64,000 nucleotides of DNA from Methylophaga sp. (GTDB lineage: Bacteria > Pseudomonadota > Gammaproteobacteria > Nitrosococcales > Methylophagaceae). Made by a program: the position numbers and the translations under genes. Below the pieces are notes generated by a model that was not told the origin of the DNA, did not search any database, and worked only from the letters and a program-made list of their open reading frames with translations. The stretch spans positions 1-64,000 of the forward strand of contig NZ_JAUSCC010000115.1 of assembly GCF_030651745.1 (NCBI RefSeq), in the 5' to 3' direction. The stretch's first letter is position 1, and every line of letters begins with the position of its first letter. Of this stretch, positions 8,732 through 17,751 are shown in pieces.

Positions 8732-10870
8732 ATGTCCAGAAAAATCGTCTACATCTCTATGTTGTTTACAGGTATGAGTTCACCGGCTTTCGCCGAAACA
8801 ATTAATGATACCCCCCAATCCTTAGATGCTTTGGTTGTCACGGCAGATAAAAACCATCGCGCTGTTATCGATCTTGATACCCCAACAGAGGTGGGATCAC
8901 GCCTGGGTTTATCTGCCCGTGAAAACCCAGCATCGGTTGCTATTGCTGATCGTCAATTGATGGAGCAGATTGGGGCTCGTGATTTTCAGGATGCTGTCAA
9001 TGTGCTGCCGGGAGTTAATGCCACTGCGCCACCAGGTTGGGGCGGCAATGTATCTTATCGTGGCTTTAACGGATCACAGGTAAACCAGTTATATAACGGT
9101 ATCAGTTTGGCTTATAGTTCTTCCAACCGTCCCATTGGTGCCTGGATATATGATCGCGTTGAATTAATCGGTGGGCCTTCTTCTTTCTTATATGGCACCA
9201 GCTCTGTCGGTGGTAGCGTCAACTATGTCACCAAAGTAGCTGAACGTACGGATCAAGAAATCACTGGTCGCCTGAGTTATGGTCGTTATGACAGCACTGA
9301 ATCTGCCATTGGTTTTAACAAAGCGTTGAATGACAGCAACTGGATCCGTCTGGATTACAGTCACACCAGTACCAATGGTTATATTGATCGTCAGGAAAAC
9401 CGCGCCGACAACATGGCTTTTTCATGGCTCACCGACCTTAGCGACAAGCTATCGCATACCTTGGCACTGGAATATCTGGAAGAAAAAGAAGACAGCACCT
9501 ACTGGGGTTCACCAGTATTAAATCCTCAAACTGGCACGCTGAAAATCAATAAAAGCACCCGCTTCAGAAACTACAACGTAGATGATGGTCGTTACGAGCA
9601 GCGTGTAGCCTGGTTACGCTCCGTCACCGACTATCAGTTCAATGATAAAACGGCATTACGTAACACCTTCTATCATTATGATGGTCAACGTGATTACCGT
9701 AATCTGGAAAAATACGCCTACACCGATAACACAAACTCAGCAATTGAACGTTCTGCCGGCTATCAGCAACGCCATAATCAGGAAATGAACGGCAATCGTA
9801 TTGAATTAACTCATCAGAGTGAATTGTTTGATCGTAAAAGTGACTGGGCATTTGGTGCCGACTACAGCATCAATCAGCAAACAATTTATCCGACCTCGGT
9901 CAGAGACGTGTTTGACACTGTGGATCCTGATAACTTCGTTCCCGGAAATTTTTACGATATCCCCGGCATGGGGGCCTTGCAAAGGGGTCGTAGCAATAAA
10001 GTCAAAACCTTCGCGGTATTTTCCGAAAATAGACAGGAATTAAGCGATCGTCTGGCGCTGGTTTCTGCTTTACGCTTTGACCATATCAACTTTCGTCTAA
10101 CACCATCCCCAGGAGCAAGTGATATTACTCGCAACTGGGATACTGTCACCGGCCGCTTGGGTTTGGTATTTGATGTCACAGACGATGTAAGTGTATATAC
10201 GCAATACAGTACTTCAGCCGAACCACCAGGCGGCACACTGACCAGCGCAGCAGAATCGCAAGTACAGGATTTTGATATCAGCAAAGGTCGTCAAATCGAA
10301 GTGGGCAGCAAATTTAATTATCTGGGTGGACGCGGCAGCGCCACCATCGCGGCCTATCATATCGTTCGTAAAGATATATCCGTTGCTTCGCCCACTGTTG
10401 CAAATCAAACGGTACAAGCAGGACAACAATCCTCGTTAGGGCTCGAGCTGGCCACCTCATTTCAAATCACGCCTGAGTTAAGAACTGAGGCAAACGTGGC
10501 GTTTGTCAGAGCAAAACTGGATAAGTTCTCCGATGCCTCCGGCAATTATGATGGCAAACGGCCCCATAACATTCCGGATCGCCTGGCAAATTTATGGTTT
10601 ATCTATGAACCTGATAATGCATGGGAAACGGGTATCGGCGCTCGTTATGTTTCTTCGGTGTATCAAAACTACGCGAATACTCGCAGCATCCCCTCCTATA
10701 TCCTGTACGACGCTTTTGTTCGTTACAACGTAAATGAAAATCTCGGTGTCACCCTGCGTGGACGTAACCTTTCCGATAAGCTCTACGCCACGTTCATTCA
10801 CCAATCCAATGTGCAGTATTACGTCGGCGAACCACGCAGCGTCGAATTATCATTGGATCTGAAATACTGA
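8732..10870 (+). CDS. TonB-dependent siderophore-type receptor
   Basis: 712 residues. The signal peptide ends in SSPAFA (cut after about residue 22). A TonB-box-like SLDALVVTAD precedes a plug domain (about 60-170) with ENPASVAIADRQLMEQIG and VELIGGPSSFLYGTSSVGG, then a 22-strand barrel ending ELSLDLKY. ATG 8732 is used instead of TTG 8726 because GGAG lies 8 bases before it. The plug resembles siderophore receptors. No Fur box is recognisable in 8574-8731, so the ligand may not be iron. It overlaps the following PepSY gene by one base (TGATG), so the two are co-translated. Confidence 0.92.
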   Translation: MSRKIVYISMLFTGMSSPAFAETINDTPQSLDALVVTADKNHRAVIDLDTPTEVGSRLGLSARENPASVAIADRQLMEQIGARDFQDAVNVLPGVNATAPPGWGGNVSYRGFNGSQVNQLYNGISLAYSSSNRPIGAWIYDRVELIGGPSSFLYGTSSVGGSVNYVTKVAERTDQEITGRLSYGRYDSTESAIGFNKALNDSNWIRLDYSHTSTNGYIDRQENRADNMAFSWLTDLSDKLSHTLALEYLEEKEDSTYWGSPVLNPQTGTLKINKSTRFRNYNVDDGRYEQRVAWLRSVTDYQFNDKTALRNTFYHYDGQRDYRNLEKYAYTDNTNSAIERSAGYQQRHNQEMNGNRIELTHQSELFDRKSDWAFGADYSINQQTIYPTSVRDVFDTVDPDNFVPGNFYDIPGMGALQRGRSNKVKTFAVFSENRQELSDRLALVSALRFDHINFRLTPSPGASDITRNWDTVTGRLGLVFDVTDDVSVYTQYSTSAEPPGGTLTSAAESQVQDFDISKGRQIEVGSKFNYLGGRGSATIAAYHIVRKDISVASPTVANQTVQAGQQSSLGLELATSFQITPELRTEANVAFVRAKLDKFSDASGNYDGKRPHNIPDRLANLWFIYEPDNAWETGIGARYVSSVYQNYANTRSIPSYILYDAFVRYNVNENLGVTLRGRNLSDKLYATFIHQSNVQYYVGEPRSVELSLDLKY

Positions 10871-12387
10871 TGAGACAGTTGTTTCTGTGGCATCGTTGGC
10901 TTGGGATTGGTCTATGCCTGTTTATGAGCTTATGGTTTATATCGGGCATGGTCATGCTATTTGTTGGCTACCCCAAACTGACTCACGCAGAACATTTACA
11001 AAGCTTGCCTGTTTTAGCAGTCGAGGCAGATTATATTGATGTTAATCAGGCAATTATAACGAGCGGCCAAGCAAAGCCACCGACCGAAGTTAAACTCAGT
11101 TCAATTGCTGGCAAACCTCATTATTTATTACGCTTTCCTGAGCAGGCCGTGATTGCCATTGATGCCATCACTGGACAAAAAATTGACACCACAAATCAGG
11201 ATCAGGCTTTGGCATCTGCCCAAGCCTTTTATCCTGCTGCTAAACCCGAATATATCGGGCGAATAGAGCACGATAGCTGGACTTTATCTCGCGATCTTGA
11301 TCCTGAACGACCTTTACATAAAATTCGACTGAGTGATGATGCCGGTCGCATTCTGTATATTTCTTCGCATTCCGGCAGAGTCATCCGTGATGCAACCTTT
11401 CAGGAGCGTTCATGGGGTTGGCTTGGTGCCTGGTTGCACTGGCTTTATCCATTTCGCAATCTAAGCTGGTGGAGCAAGCTGATAATTTATCTTTCGCTGG
11501 GGGCTACAGCGATGGCTGTTCTAGGTCAGTTTATTGGCATCAAACGCTGGCGCTTTAACAGAACCTATCGCAGTGGTTCGCATTCACCCTATTCCCACGG
11601 CAATATGCGCTGGCATCATCTTGGTGGCATGTTGTTTGGGTTTCTGTTAATTGCATGGATTTTCAGTGGTTTAATGTCTATGAATCCCTGGAACTTGTTG
11701 GCCAATAAATCGGAGATTGATATTCAGAGCTTTAAGGGAGAAGCACTCAATAACTTCAATACAAATACTACTACGGCAGAGCTTATCCAAAATTTCCAGC
11801 AGGCAGGTATTCAGCCTCGTGAGCTGGTCTGGAATAAAGTTGCTGGTAAAGATTGGGTAACGGCTTACGATGAACACGGGCAAAGTCGAGTACAAGCCCT
11901 ATCATCAACTGCGCTTGTACTACAGATTGTTCCATTTATGGCATTAAAACACGCAGTTCAGAGTATGTCTGACACGCAAAAATTTCAGCTTGAATGGGTG
12001 AAGGATTATGATTTTTACTATTTTGCCCGAGAACAACAAAGCATGTACGGCGCAAGAGAAAGACCGTTACCAATTTTACGCGCCAAGTTTGATGATCATG
12101 CTAAAACGTGGATTCACATTGATCCAAATAATGGGGTGGTCATTGAAAGCATCGATCAAAACCGCCGCATAGCACGCTGGTTATTTAATCTATTGCATAG
12201 CTGGGACTGGCAACCTTTACTGGATCGCCCACTATTACGTGAAAGTCTAATCATCCTCTTCAGTATTGGCGGGCTGATCATTTGTATTAGCGGGACAATT
12301 CTTGGCTGGCGCCGAATTAGAAGAAAAGTTAACTCTTCCGTTAAGCTTCAGAAATTCATCAACAACAATCAGGTTAATGATATTTAA
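10870..12387 (+). CDS. PepSY-associated transmembrane protein, partner of TonB receptor
   Basis: 505 residues of the PepSY_TM type: an N-terminal helix with LWHRWLGIGLCLFMSLWFISGM (about 6-27), a periplasmic region, paired helices near 200-225 and 245-270 with MRWHHLGGMLFGF, a second periplasmic region and a last helix LIILFSIGGLIICISGTILGW. The histidines at helix ends (WHRW, RWHHL, LLHSWDW) suggest haem binding or metal reduction. Such genes often follow siderophore receptors and are thought to reduce imported ferric complexes in the periplasm. Translationally coupled to the receptor. Function inferred from context. Confidence 0.88.
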   Translation: MRQLFLWHRWLGIGLCLFMSLWFISGMVMLFVGYPKLTHAEHLQSLPVLAVEADYIDVNQAIITSGQAKPPTEVKLSSIAGKPHYLLRFPEQAVIAIDAITGQKIDTTNQDQALASAQAFYPAAKPEYIGRIEHDSWTLSRDLDPERPLHKIRLSDDAGRILYISSHSGRVIRDATFQERSWGWLGAWLHWLYPFRNLSWWSKLIIYLSLGATAMAVLGQFIGIKRWRFNRTYRSGSHSPYSHGNMRWHHLGGMLFGFLLIAWIFSGLMSMNPWNLLANKSEIDIQSFKGEALNNFNTNTTTAELIQNFQQAGIQPRELVWNKVAGKDWVTAYDEHGQSRVQALSSTALVLQIVPFMALKHAVQSMSDTQKFQLEWVKDYDFYYFAREQQSMYGARERPLPILRAKFDDHAKTWIHIDPNNGVVIESIDQNRRIARWLFNLLHSWDWQPLLDRPLLRESLIILFSIGGLIICISGTILGWRRIRRKVNSSVKLQKFINNNQVNDI

Positions 12388-12429
12388 GCTATCAGTCAGA
12401 TATCACTACATTATTGCCAATAAGTTTAC

Positions 12430-12756
12430 TTATTCGGTTAATGTAAGTAGCGTTCCATCCGGACGTTGTAATGTTTTGTCATCAATACGTTTGAATGTGA
12501 GGTTGATATCTCCGGAAGTAACTACTTCATCGCTGCTTACCTTATAAGTAAAGCTATACGAGCCCGGTACGCCACCAATCAATTTCCCCTCGCCATCATC
12601 ATTAAACTCATATCCGGTGCCAAATCGGGAGTCAACATAGGTCCCTTCCTGAAAATCAGATCCACAGGCCGTAAGTGTTATCGCCAACAGAAATGGGAGC
12701 ACAGTTGATGAAGTTGCTGGCTTAATTGATTGAAATAAGTTTTTTAAGATTTCCAT
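12430..12756 (-). CDS. Small lipoprotein of unknown function
   Basis: 108 residues with a lipobox LTLTAC around residues 26-31, so the mature lipoprotein is about 78 residues. The mature part is a small beta-rich domain (GTYVDSRFGTGYEFNDDGEG, then TFKRIDDKTLQRPDG) built like many bacterial proteins that test whether a calculated value is met. It follows the 12796-13545 membrane protein on the same strand. I do not recognise the family. A similar plan is seen in the lipoprotein at 28314-28607 (short, Gly/Asp-rich, one beta domain). Confidence 0.75.
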   Translation of the reverse strand: MEILKNLFQSIKPATSSTVLPFLLAITLTACGSDFQEGTYVDSRFGTGYEFNDDGEGKLIGGVPGSYSFTYKVSSDEVVTSGDINLTFKRIDDKTLQRPDGTLLTLTE

Positions 12757-12795
12757 AAATCTACCTCCGATAATGAACAGTTGATGATTAGCAAA

Positions 12796-13545
12796 TCAGT
12801 TCTTTTCACCATGAGAAAAGCGATCCATGATCGGTTTAAATGCCAGTATGGCTTCCTCTTTAATGTTATTGGCATTGATAACTCGACCATGTCGATAGCT
12901 GTTAAAGCCTATGTAATACAAAACGAGTTGCAACAGTGCAACCAGGATAAACAACGCACTGCCAATGCTCAGAAAAATAATCAAGGTTAAGACGAGATAC
13001 ACCACACTGAGCATGGCAAGGTGATTTTTATCCAGATCATTCAGCTGTTGTGGATAGAGAAAATAGCCCAGTATCGCCAGCATAAATCCCAGCAACGCCG
13101 CTATAGCCAGAGGGGGAAATAACAATCCCCCGCCAGCACCTATAAGAAAAAGTATGTATGTGTAGTGAGTATATTTTTCGTTAGCGATGAAGCCCAAAAG
13201 TCTGTTATCGGTAATGGTTTCACCCGTCTCACCATCCAAAGACTGCATCTGTTTTATCTGTTTGTTCTGGGCAAAAAACACAATCACACCAGCCACTAAC
13301 AAAAGGATCCCTAACCAGAAAACCATCGGACTATAAGATGGCCCCTCACTTAAAAATGACGCTCCCTGACAAATTGGTGGAGTGGAATATATGCACGCCA
13401 TCATTTGCATGGTGACATCCTTATTCCCATAGCGGCTCATCGTATCCAATGCGGATGCATAAGCAGCAAAAAACCACACTACTGATAAAAGCAGGAACGC
13501 AATACCTGACAGCATCAGAATCAAGCAAAGTTTTCTCGGGTTCAT
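12796..13545 (-). CDS. Multi-pass membrane protein of unknown function
   Basis: 249 residues with about six hydrophobic segments: an N-terminal LCLILMLSGIAFLLLSVVWFFAAY, one near 75-92, a pair near 130-165 (GGGLLFPPLAIAALLGFMLAI) and a pair near 178-215. Between helices 1 and 2 is a loop with two cysteines (MACIYSTPPICQG) that could form a disulfide outside the membrane. No family recognised. AAGGAG precedes the ATG closely. Probably first gene of a unit with the 12430-12756 lipoprotein. Confidence 0.75.
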   Translation of the reverse strand: MNPRKLCLILMLSGIAFLLLSVVWFFAAYASALDTMSRYGNKDVTMQMMACIYSTPPICQGASFLSEGPSYSPMVFWLGILLLVAGVIVFFAQNKQIKQMQSLDGETGETITDNRLLGFIANEKYTHYTYILFLIGAGGGLLFPPLAIAALLGFMLAILGYFLYPQQLNDLDKNHLAMLSVVYLVLTLIIFLSIGSALFILVALLQLVLYYIGFNSYRHGRVINANNIKEEAILAFKPIMDRFSHGEKN

Positions 13546-13893
13546 CGTTAGAACTCCTTTTCAAAGGATTGAAAAAAATACGACATGCATTGTTCAGGCA
13601 GACAATAAACTGGAATATGGGGCATTAAGGAAAAGCCGTGCATTGAAAGCTGGCTGTTGAAGGCATACTGCAGCATGAGAGCCATGATTGGCTCAAATGA
13701 CTACTGACAGGAAAAGTTCAATAGGCATCAAGCACATCCATAAAACTTTTTTGTGAAATATTTCACATTTCCATTTCAGCCGCAAGTTTTATTTGTTGAA
13801 TAAACCATTTAAATTTTCATCCATAACAGTGACTTACATTATTATTAAACCAAATGGTTGACAATCATTATTGATAAGAGGATATTAAACCTT
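13546..13893. other. Long non-coding region upstream of the arsR-type gene
   Basis: About 350 bases without a gene. The left 200 bases show nothing recognisable. The right part carries a perfect CRP-like palindrome, a TTGACA promoter and two near-identical 19-base repeats listed separately. It separates the minus-strand membrane protein gene from the ArsR/SRPBCC pair. Confidence 0.7.
13752..13767. promoter_or_regulatory. Perfect CRP-like binding site
   Basis: TGTGAAATATTTCACA is a perfect 16-base palindrome and fits the CRP consensus TGTGA-N6-TCACA at all ten conserved positions. Its centre lies about 41 bases upstream of a possible start site near 13800, with a TTTTAT -10 candidate near 13787-13792. 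Activation of the ArsR/SRPBCC operon is inferred. Confidence 0.7.
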
Positions 13894-13901
13894 ATGGTTG
13901 A
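13843..13901 (+). promoter_or_regulatory. Twin operator and core promoter of the arsR-type gene
   Basis: TATTAAACCaaATGGTTGA (13843-13861) and TATTAAACCttATGGTTGA (13883-13901) differ at two central bases, start exactly 40 bases apart and each contain AACC-N4-GGTT. TTGACA at 13858-13863, a 17-base spacer and GATATT at 13881-13886 make a sigma-70 promoter lying between and partly within the repeats. The second repeat includes the ATG at 13894. Autorepression by the ArsR-type protein is the natural reading. Confidence 0.75.
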
Positions 13902-14232
13902 ATATAGCGCGACAAAATTAGATGATCTATTTCATGCTCTGGCTGACCCTACACGGCGCTCGATGTTGCAGGCATTGACTAAGCAAAGTTTATCCGTTGG
14001 AGAGCTGGCTGAGCCTTTTGATATGTCTCTGGCAGCGGCTTCCAAACATATTCGGGTATTGGAACTGGCAGGATTGATTAATCGCAAAGTTCAAGGCAGG
14101 AGTCATATCTGCGAACTGAATGCAGCGCCGATGCATGGTGGGCTTGAATGGATACAACATTACCAGCGCTTTTGGAATCAGCAGCTCGATACGCTGGAGC
14201 AATTGCTTAATACGCCAGATACGAATGAATAA
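13894..14232 (+). CDS. ArsR/SmtB family transcriptional regulator
   Basis: 112 residues, one winged helix: DDLFHALADPTRRSMLQAL, then SLSVGELAEPFDMSLAAASKHIRVLELAGLI as the recognition helix, and RKVQGRSHICELN as the wing. The cysteine motif of metal-sensing ArsR/SmtB (ELCVCDL) is absent, so it is probably not a metal sensor. It is the type that travels with SRPBCC/AHSA1 proteins, whose gene follows 21 bases later. ATG 13894 lies about 7 bases after the -10 box, so the mRNA may have almost no leader. An in-frame TTG at 13858 would lie inside the -35 box and is rejected. Confidence 0.9.
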   Translation: MVEYSATKLDDLFHALADPTRRSMLQALTKQSLSVGELAEPFDMSLAAASKHIRVLELAGLINRKVQGRSHICELNAAPMHGGLEWIQHYQRFWNQQLDTLEQLLNTPDTNE

Positions 14233-14253
14233 CCTTATTGAGGAGTAAATATC

Positions 14254-14799
14254 ATGCCCAACGGTTATGGTAAATTAATTGCCCCTGATACCTTACATAT
14301 TGAACGCACATTACCCGGGCCCATTGAGCGCGTCTGGCGTTATTTGACTGAAGCAGATTTACGCAAACAGTGGCTGGCTGCCGGTCCCATGGAATTGGAG
14401 ATCGATGGCAATGTCACATTGATATTTCATAATAATTCGTTGACTCCTCACGAAGATCTGCCACCCGAAAAATATGCCGATTATGGGGAAGAGCATGTGA
14501 TAAAAGGCACTATTACAGCCTGTGACCCACCATTTTTACTGAGCTACACCTGGCCGATGGGTGAAAATGAACTTTCAGAAGTCTGCTTTCAATTAGCTGA
14601 GAAAGGTGAAAAAGTTCAGTTACAGATTACCCATTCACGTCTGACTCAAGCAGATCAGAAACTCTCTGTAGCTGGCGGTTGGCATACGCACCTGGAAATC
14701 CTGCTGGCGCAGCTTGAAAGTCGTACTCCACCGCCATTTTGGTCTACCCACGCTAAACTGGAAGCGGAATACGTGAGACAGTTTGATATGGCTGAATAA
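14254..14799 (+). CDS. SRPBCC (AHSA1-like) family protein
   Basis: 181 residues with the START-like hydrophobic-cavity fold: IERTLPGPIERVWRYLTEADLRKQWLAAG opens the domain (about 13-41), and LSVAGGWHTHLEILLAQLES is the C-terminal helix typical of AHSA1 relatives. A good GAGGAG precedes the ATG. In many bacteria this gene pairs with an ArsR regulator of the preceding type, as here. Ligand unknown. No cofactor motif expected or seen. Confidence 0.9.
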   Translation: MPNGYGKLIAPDTLHIERTLPGPIERVWRYLTEADLRKQWLAAGPMELEIDGNVTLIFHNNSLTPHEDLPPEKYADYGEEHVIKGTITACDPPFLLSYTWPMGENELSEVCFQLAEKGEKVQLQITHSRLTQADQKLSVAGGWHTHLEILLAQLESRTPPPFWSTHAKLEAEYVRQFDMAE

Positions 14800-14931
14800 C
14801 AGACACTTTCAACCGTTCATGGTGGGGTTGCCAAAACGGTCTAGCAGCAAACTGAACTGCTAACTGAACCATAATTATCAAGTGGCATTAGAATTTCACG
14901 ATCTAGCGTTATAGCTTGTTTCGTACTGCCA

Positions 14932-16125
14932 TTAAACAAACTGCCCGGCAGCCTGACCGGAAGCCCATGCCCACTGGAAATTGTGACCTCCCAAATGCCC
15001 GGTGACATCCACTACTTCGCCAATGAAATACAGTCCCGGATGATCCTTGCATTCCATGGTTTTCGAAGATAACGCATCGGTATCAATACCACCCAGAGTC
15101 ACTTCGGCGGTTCGATATCCTTCGGTACCGGAGGGCTTTACCGTCCAGGGTTGGCAATGCTTAATAATCTGTTCAATATCGGTATCCGAAAGCTGGCCTA
15201 CCGGCTTATCTTCAATCCACTGCTCACACCAAAGCTGGGCAACCCGCCGGGTAAGTTTTTCAGCGAGAATAGTTTTAAGGGCTGTTTTGGATTTTTCCCG
15301 ACGCATTTCGTTTAAATACGCGGTTAAATCAATTCCAGGAAACATATCAATCTGCAGCGATTCACCTGGCTGCCAATAACTGGATGCCTGCAATATTGCC
15401 GGGCCACTTAAACCGCGATGGGTAAACAGAATATTCTCGTGAAACGAACAGGTGTTTGTTTCTGTGATCGTGTCCAGCGAAATACCACTTAACTCTGCCA
15501 GCGGTTTGAGTTTGTGATCATCCAGTACCACAGGGACTAATCCCGCTCGTGTCGGTAATACTGGAATATTGAGTCTTCGGGCCAACTCAAAACCAAACCC
15601 TGTCGCGCCCATTTTCGGGATCGACAAGCCACCGGTAGCAATCACCAGGGACTCGCATTGCAATTTACCCTGTGCCGTTTCCAGTATTTTTTGACTGCCG
15701 GTTTCGACCACTTGAACCGGAGTATCAGTCTGGATGGTAACAGCTGCCGCTTCACACTCGGCTAGCAACATTTGCAGGATATCTTTTGAAGATTCATCAC
15801 AAAATAATTGGCCCAGCTTTTTTTCGTGATACGCGATCTGATGTTTTTCAACCAGTTCAATGAAGTGCCAGGGGGTGTAACGGCTAAGGGCTGATTTGAC
15901 GAAATGCGGATTACTGCAAATAAAGTTTTCCGGACCGCTGTACATATTGGTGAAGTTACAGCGCCCACCACCGGACATCAGGATCTTTTTACCCACCTTA
16001 TTTGCATGATCGAGTACCAGCACGCGTCTGCCTCGTTGACCGGCAGCAATGGCACACATCAATCCTGCCGCACCGGCGCCGATAATGATTACATCGTATT
16101 CGTTGGAAGCTTTATTTGTCGTCAT
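14932..16125 (-). CDS. NAD(P)/FAD-dependent oxidoreductase, YhiN/HI0933 family
   Basis: 397 residues. The N-terminal dinucleotide site is YDVIIIGAGAAGLMCAIAAG (about 10-29), followed by the family signature VGKKILMSGGGRCNFTN. A second FAD contact, GLYFIGEVVDVTGHLGGHNFQWA, lies at the C-terminus. Length and motifs fit the YhiN/HI0933 flavoproteins, whose substrate is unsettled; the related BaiN acts on bile acids in clostridia. Single gene; 14800-14931 contains nothing recognisable. Confidence 0.93.
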   Translation of the reverse strand: MTTNKASNEYDVIIIGAGAAGLMCAIAAGQRGRRVLVLDHANKVGKKILMSGGGRCNFTNMYSGPENFICSNPHFVKSALSRYTPWHFIELVEKHQIAYHEKKLGQLFCDESSKDILQMLLAECEAAAVTIQTDTPVQVVETGSQKILETAQGKLQCESLVIATGGLSIPKMGATGFGFELARRLNIPVLPTRAGLVPVVLDDHKLKPLAELSGISLDTITETNTCSFHENILFTHRGLSGPAILQASSYWQPGESLQIDMFPGIDLTAYLNEMRREKSKTALKTILAEKLTRRVAQLWCEQWIEDKPVGQLSDTDIEQIIKHCQPWTVKPSGTEGYRTAEVTLGGIDTDALSSKTMECKDHPGLYFIGEVVDVTGHLGGHNFQWAWASGQAAGQFV

Positions 16126-16195
16126 GTGCGGGCATTTTACGCAAAAATGCCCAATCTGACTGAGAAGTTGAACCCCAGGTAAATCCTTTCGGAAA

Positions 16196-16858
16196 CTAGG
16201 TGGACATCACTTTACCGATAACACGCTCAATCCAGCTCAATTCACGCAGTGGCAAATCAGCAGAATGACGATAGCCTCTGATAAGCGCCTCAATCAAATC
16301 ACCGTGATTGGTCCATTCTTGTGGATAGCGGAAAAAATGCCGCCAGTTGCGACGTCTCGCCCAACGGCTTAAAGACCAGGAATGAAAACGCATATCCAGA
16401 ATATCGATAAGTCCAAATTCCATTCCGTTAACAATAATGTTGCCCGGATGTATTGAACGAAAATAAATACCGCGTCGCTGTACTCTCGCCAGAAAAACAC
16501 CTAAGCGGTACATCAAATTAGCATCGGCTTCGTTGGAGTTAACGATATCTCGCAAGGTACGACCGGGTAACGGAGAGTAGATAGCGACGGTATGCGCCTC
16601 ACCGACGATGCGATGTAACGACTTCACCTTCAAAGTTGGAATGTCGAGCTGTTCTAATTGATAGGCATTACGTGCAAATTTAACCGCTGCGGGTGCAAGC
16701 AGTTCGCGGTTAAAAAAACGTTTGCGGTAAAAATATTTTAAAAACTGACCATCTGACAACACTGCCACTTTCGGACCTTTTTTGTCTTTTTCGATCACAG
16801 TAGCCTTCTCCATCAAAGAGGCTAGAGCTTCACGAGAAAGTGGTCGAATATTAAGCAT
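16196..16858 (-). CDS. Kinase-like protein (WaaP/InaA-like, toluene-tolerance type)
   Basis: 220 residues with a reduced kinase fold. LSDGQFLKYFYRKR supplies a candidate ATP-binding lysine, RSIHPGNIIVN (about 135-145) is the catalytic loop with Asp replaced by Pro-Gly context around HxxN, and GLIDILDMRF holds the metal-binding Asp. It resembles small cytosolic relatives of the lipopolysaccharide core kinase WaaP often named toluene tolerance or InaA proteins. The gene starts 21 bases from the start side of the methyltransferase-like gene at 16880, on the same strand, so they form a unit. Function uncertain. Confidence 0.75.
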   Translation of the reverse strand: MLNIRPLSREALASLMEKATVIEKDKKGPKVAVLSDGQFLKYFYRKRFFNRELLAPAAVKFARNAYQLEQLDIPTLKVKSLHRIVGEAHTVAIYSPLPGRTLRDIVNSNEADANLMYRLGVFLARVQRRGIYFRSIHPGNIIVNGMEFGLIDILDMRFHSWSLSRWARRRNWRHFFRYPQEWTNHGDLIEALIRGYRHSADLPLRELSWIERVIGKVMST

Positions 16859-16879
16859 GGTTGTTTTCCAAAACGGTTT

Positions 16880-17455
16880 TCACTGCTGATGTATTAAACG
16901 AAGGCGCGGCAATATATCACCTGTACGAGACATATACTCAAGATAATGCTCACCGTATTGTTCAAGCCCATCTTCCTCTTCGCGAGGAACTCTTAAAAAA
17001 TAAACCAGCGCAAAGGTCAATAACCCTGCTACACCGGCCAACCAATTTTGCGACAACAATAATTGCGCTACAGCTAAAACTAACAGTGCTGTATAAAAAG
17101 GGTAACGTATGTAGCAATAAATACCTTTGGGAACGAATACTTTTTGTTGCTTGCCGGGTGCACGATAATCACGGGCGGCCCTGTAGAGCAACCAGATCCC
17201 CAAGCCTCCACTAACGATACCTACCCATGCCATTTCATCGTAATAAGGCAAGTCGGCGAATTCTATCCAAGGCAGCGTCGCATCAATCAGCGGAATACTG
17301 ACCATTGAAACCAGTGTAATAATCGTCAGTGCAACAACTTCACCATCCCATTGATTATTACTTGAAAATCGCCAGCGGCTATTTTTTGAAAACAACGCCA
17401 GTGCGGCCCCGGCAATAAGGATTATTAATACTAACTCAGAAAGTTGATCTGTCAT
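16880..17455 (-). CDS. PEMT/ICMT-like membrane methyltransferase
   Basis: 191 residues, four to five hydrophobic segments. The C-terminal half has the isoprenylcysteine-methyltransferase-like signature: GIYCYIRYPFYTALL (about 113-127), then REEEDGLEQYGEHYLEYMSRTG, with paired Glu and the GxxYxxY element that contact SAM and substrate. Bacterial members methylate unknown lipophilic substrates. GGTAGGGAA lies directly before the ATG. The kinase-like gene follows 21 bases downstream. The 296 bases upstream (17456-17751) contain no gene I can support. Confidence 0.82.
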   Translation of the reverse strand: MTDQLSELVLIILIAGAALALFSKNSRWRFSSNNQWDGEVVALTIITLVSMVSIPLIDATLPWIEFADLPYYDEMAWVGIVSGGLGIWLLYRAARDYRAPGKQQKVFVPKGIYCYIRYPFYTALLVLAVAQLLLSQNWLAGVAGLLTFALVYFLRVPREEEDGLEQYGEHYLEYMSRTGDILPRLRLIHQQ

Positions 17456-17751
17456 TTCCCTACCTTAATTACGTTATTAATTCATTAAAAATGCTGTGTT
17501 TAGACAGCAAATAATCTGTAAGCAATTAATAACTTATCGAAAGCTTATGGCAATATTATTACTATAGTAACGATACAGACCAAAATATGTATATATTTCT
17601 CTGGCAGAAGGGGCAGCCATGCAGTGAATAAAGGTTCACAGCTTCATATTTTCCCCAATAAAAGCCATTTTTTAAGAAAATAATGTTTAATTGCAGAACT
17701 TTATAGTTTTTAATCTGTTTGAATAACTGAGAAAACAAAACCATAGATCCA

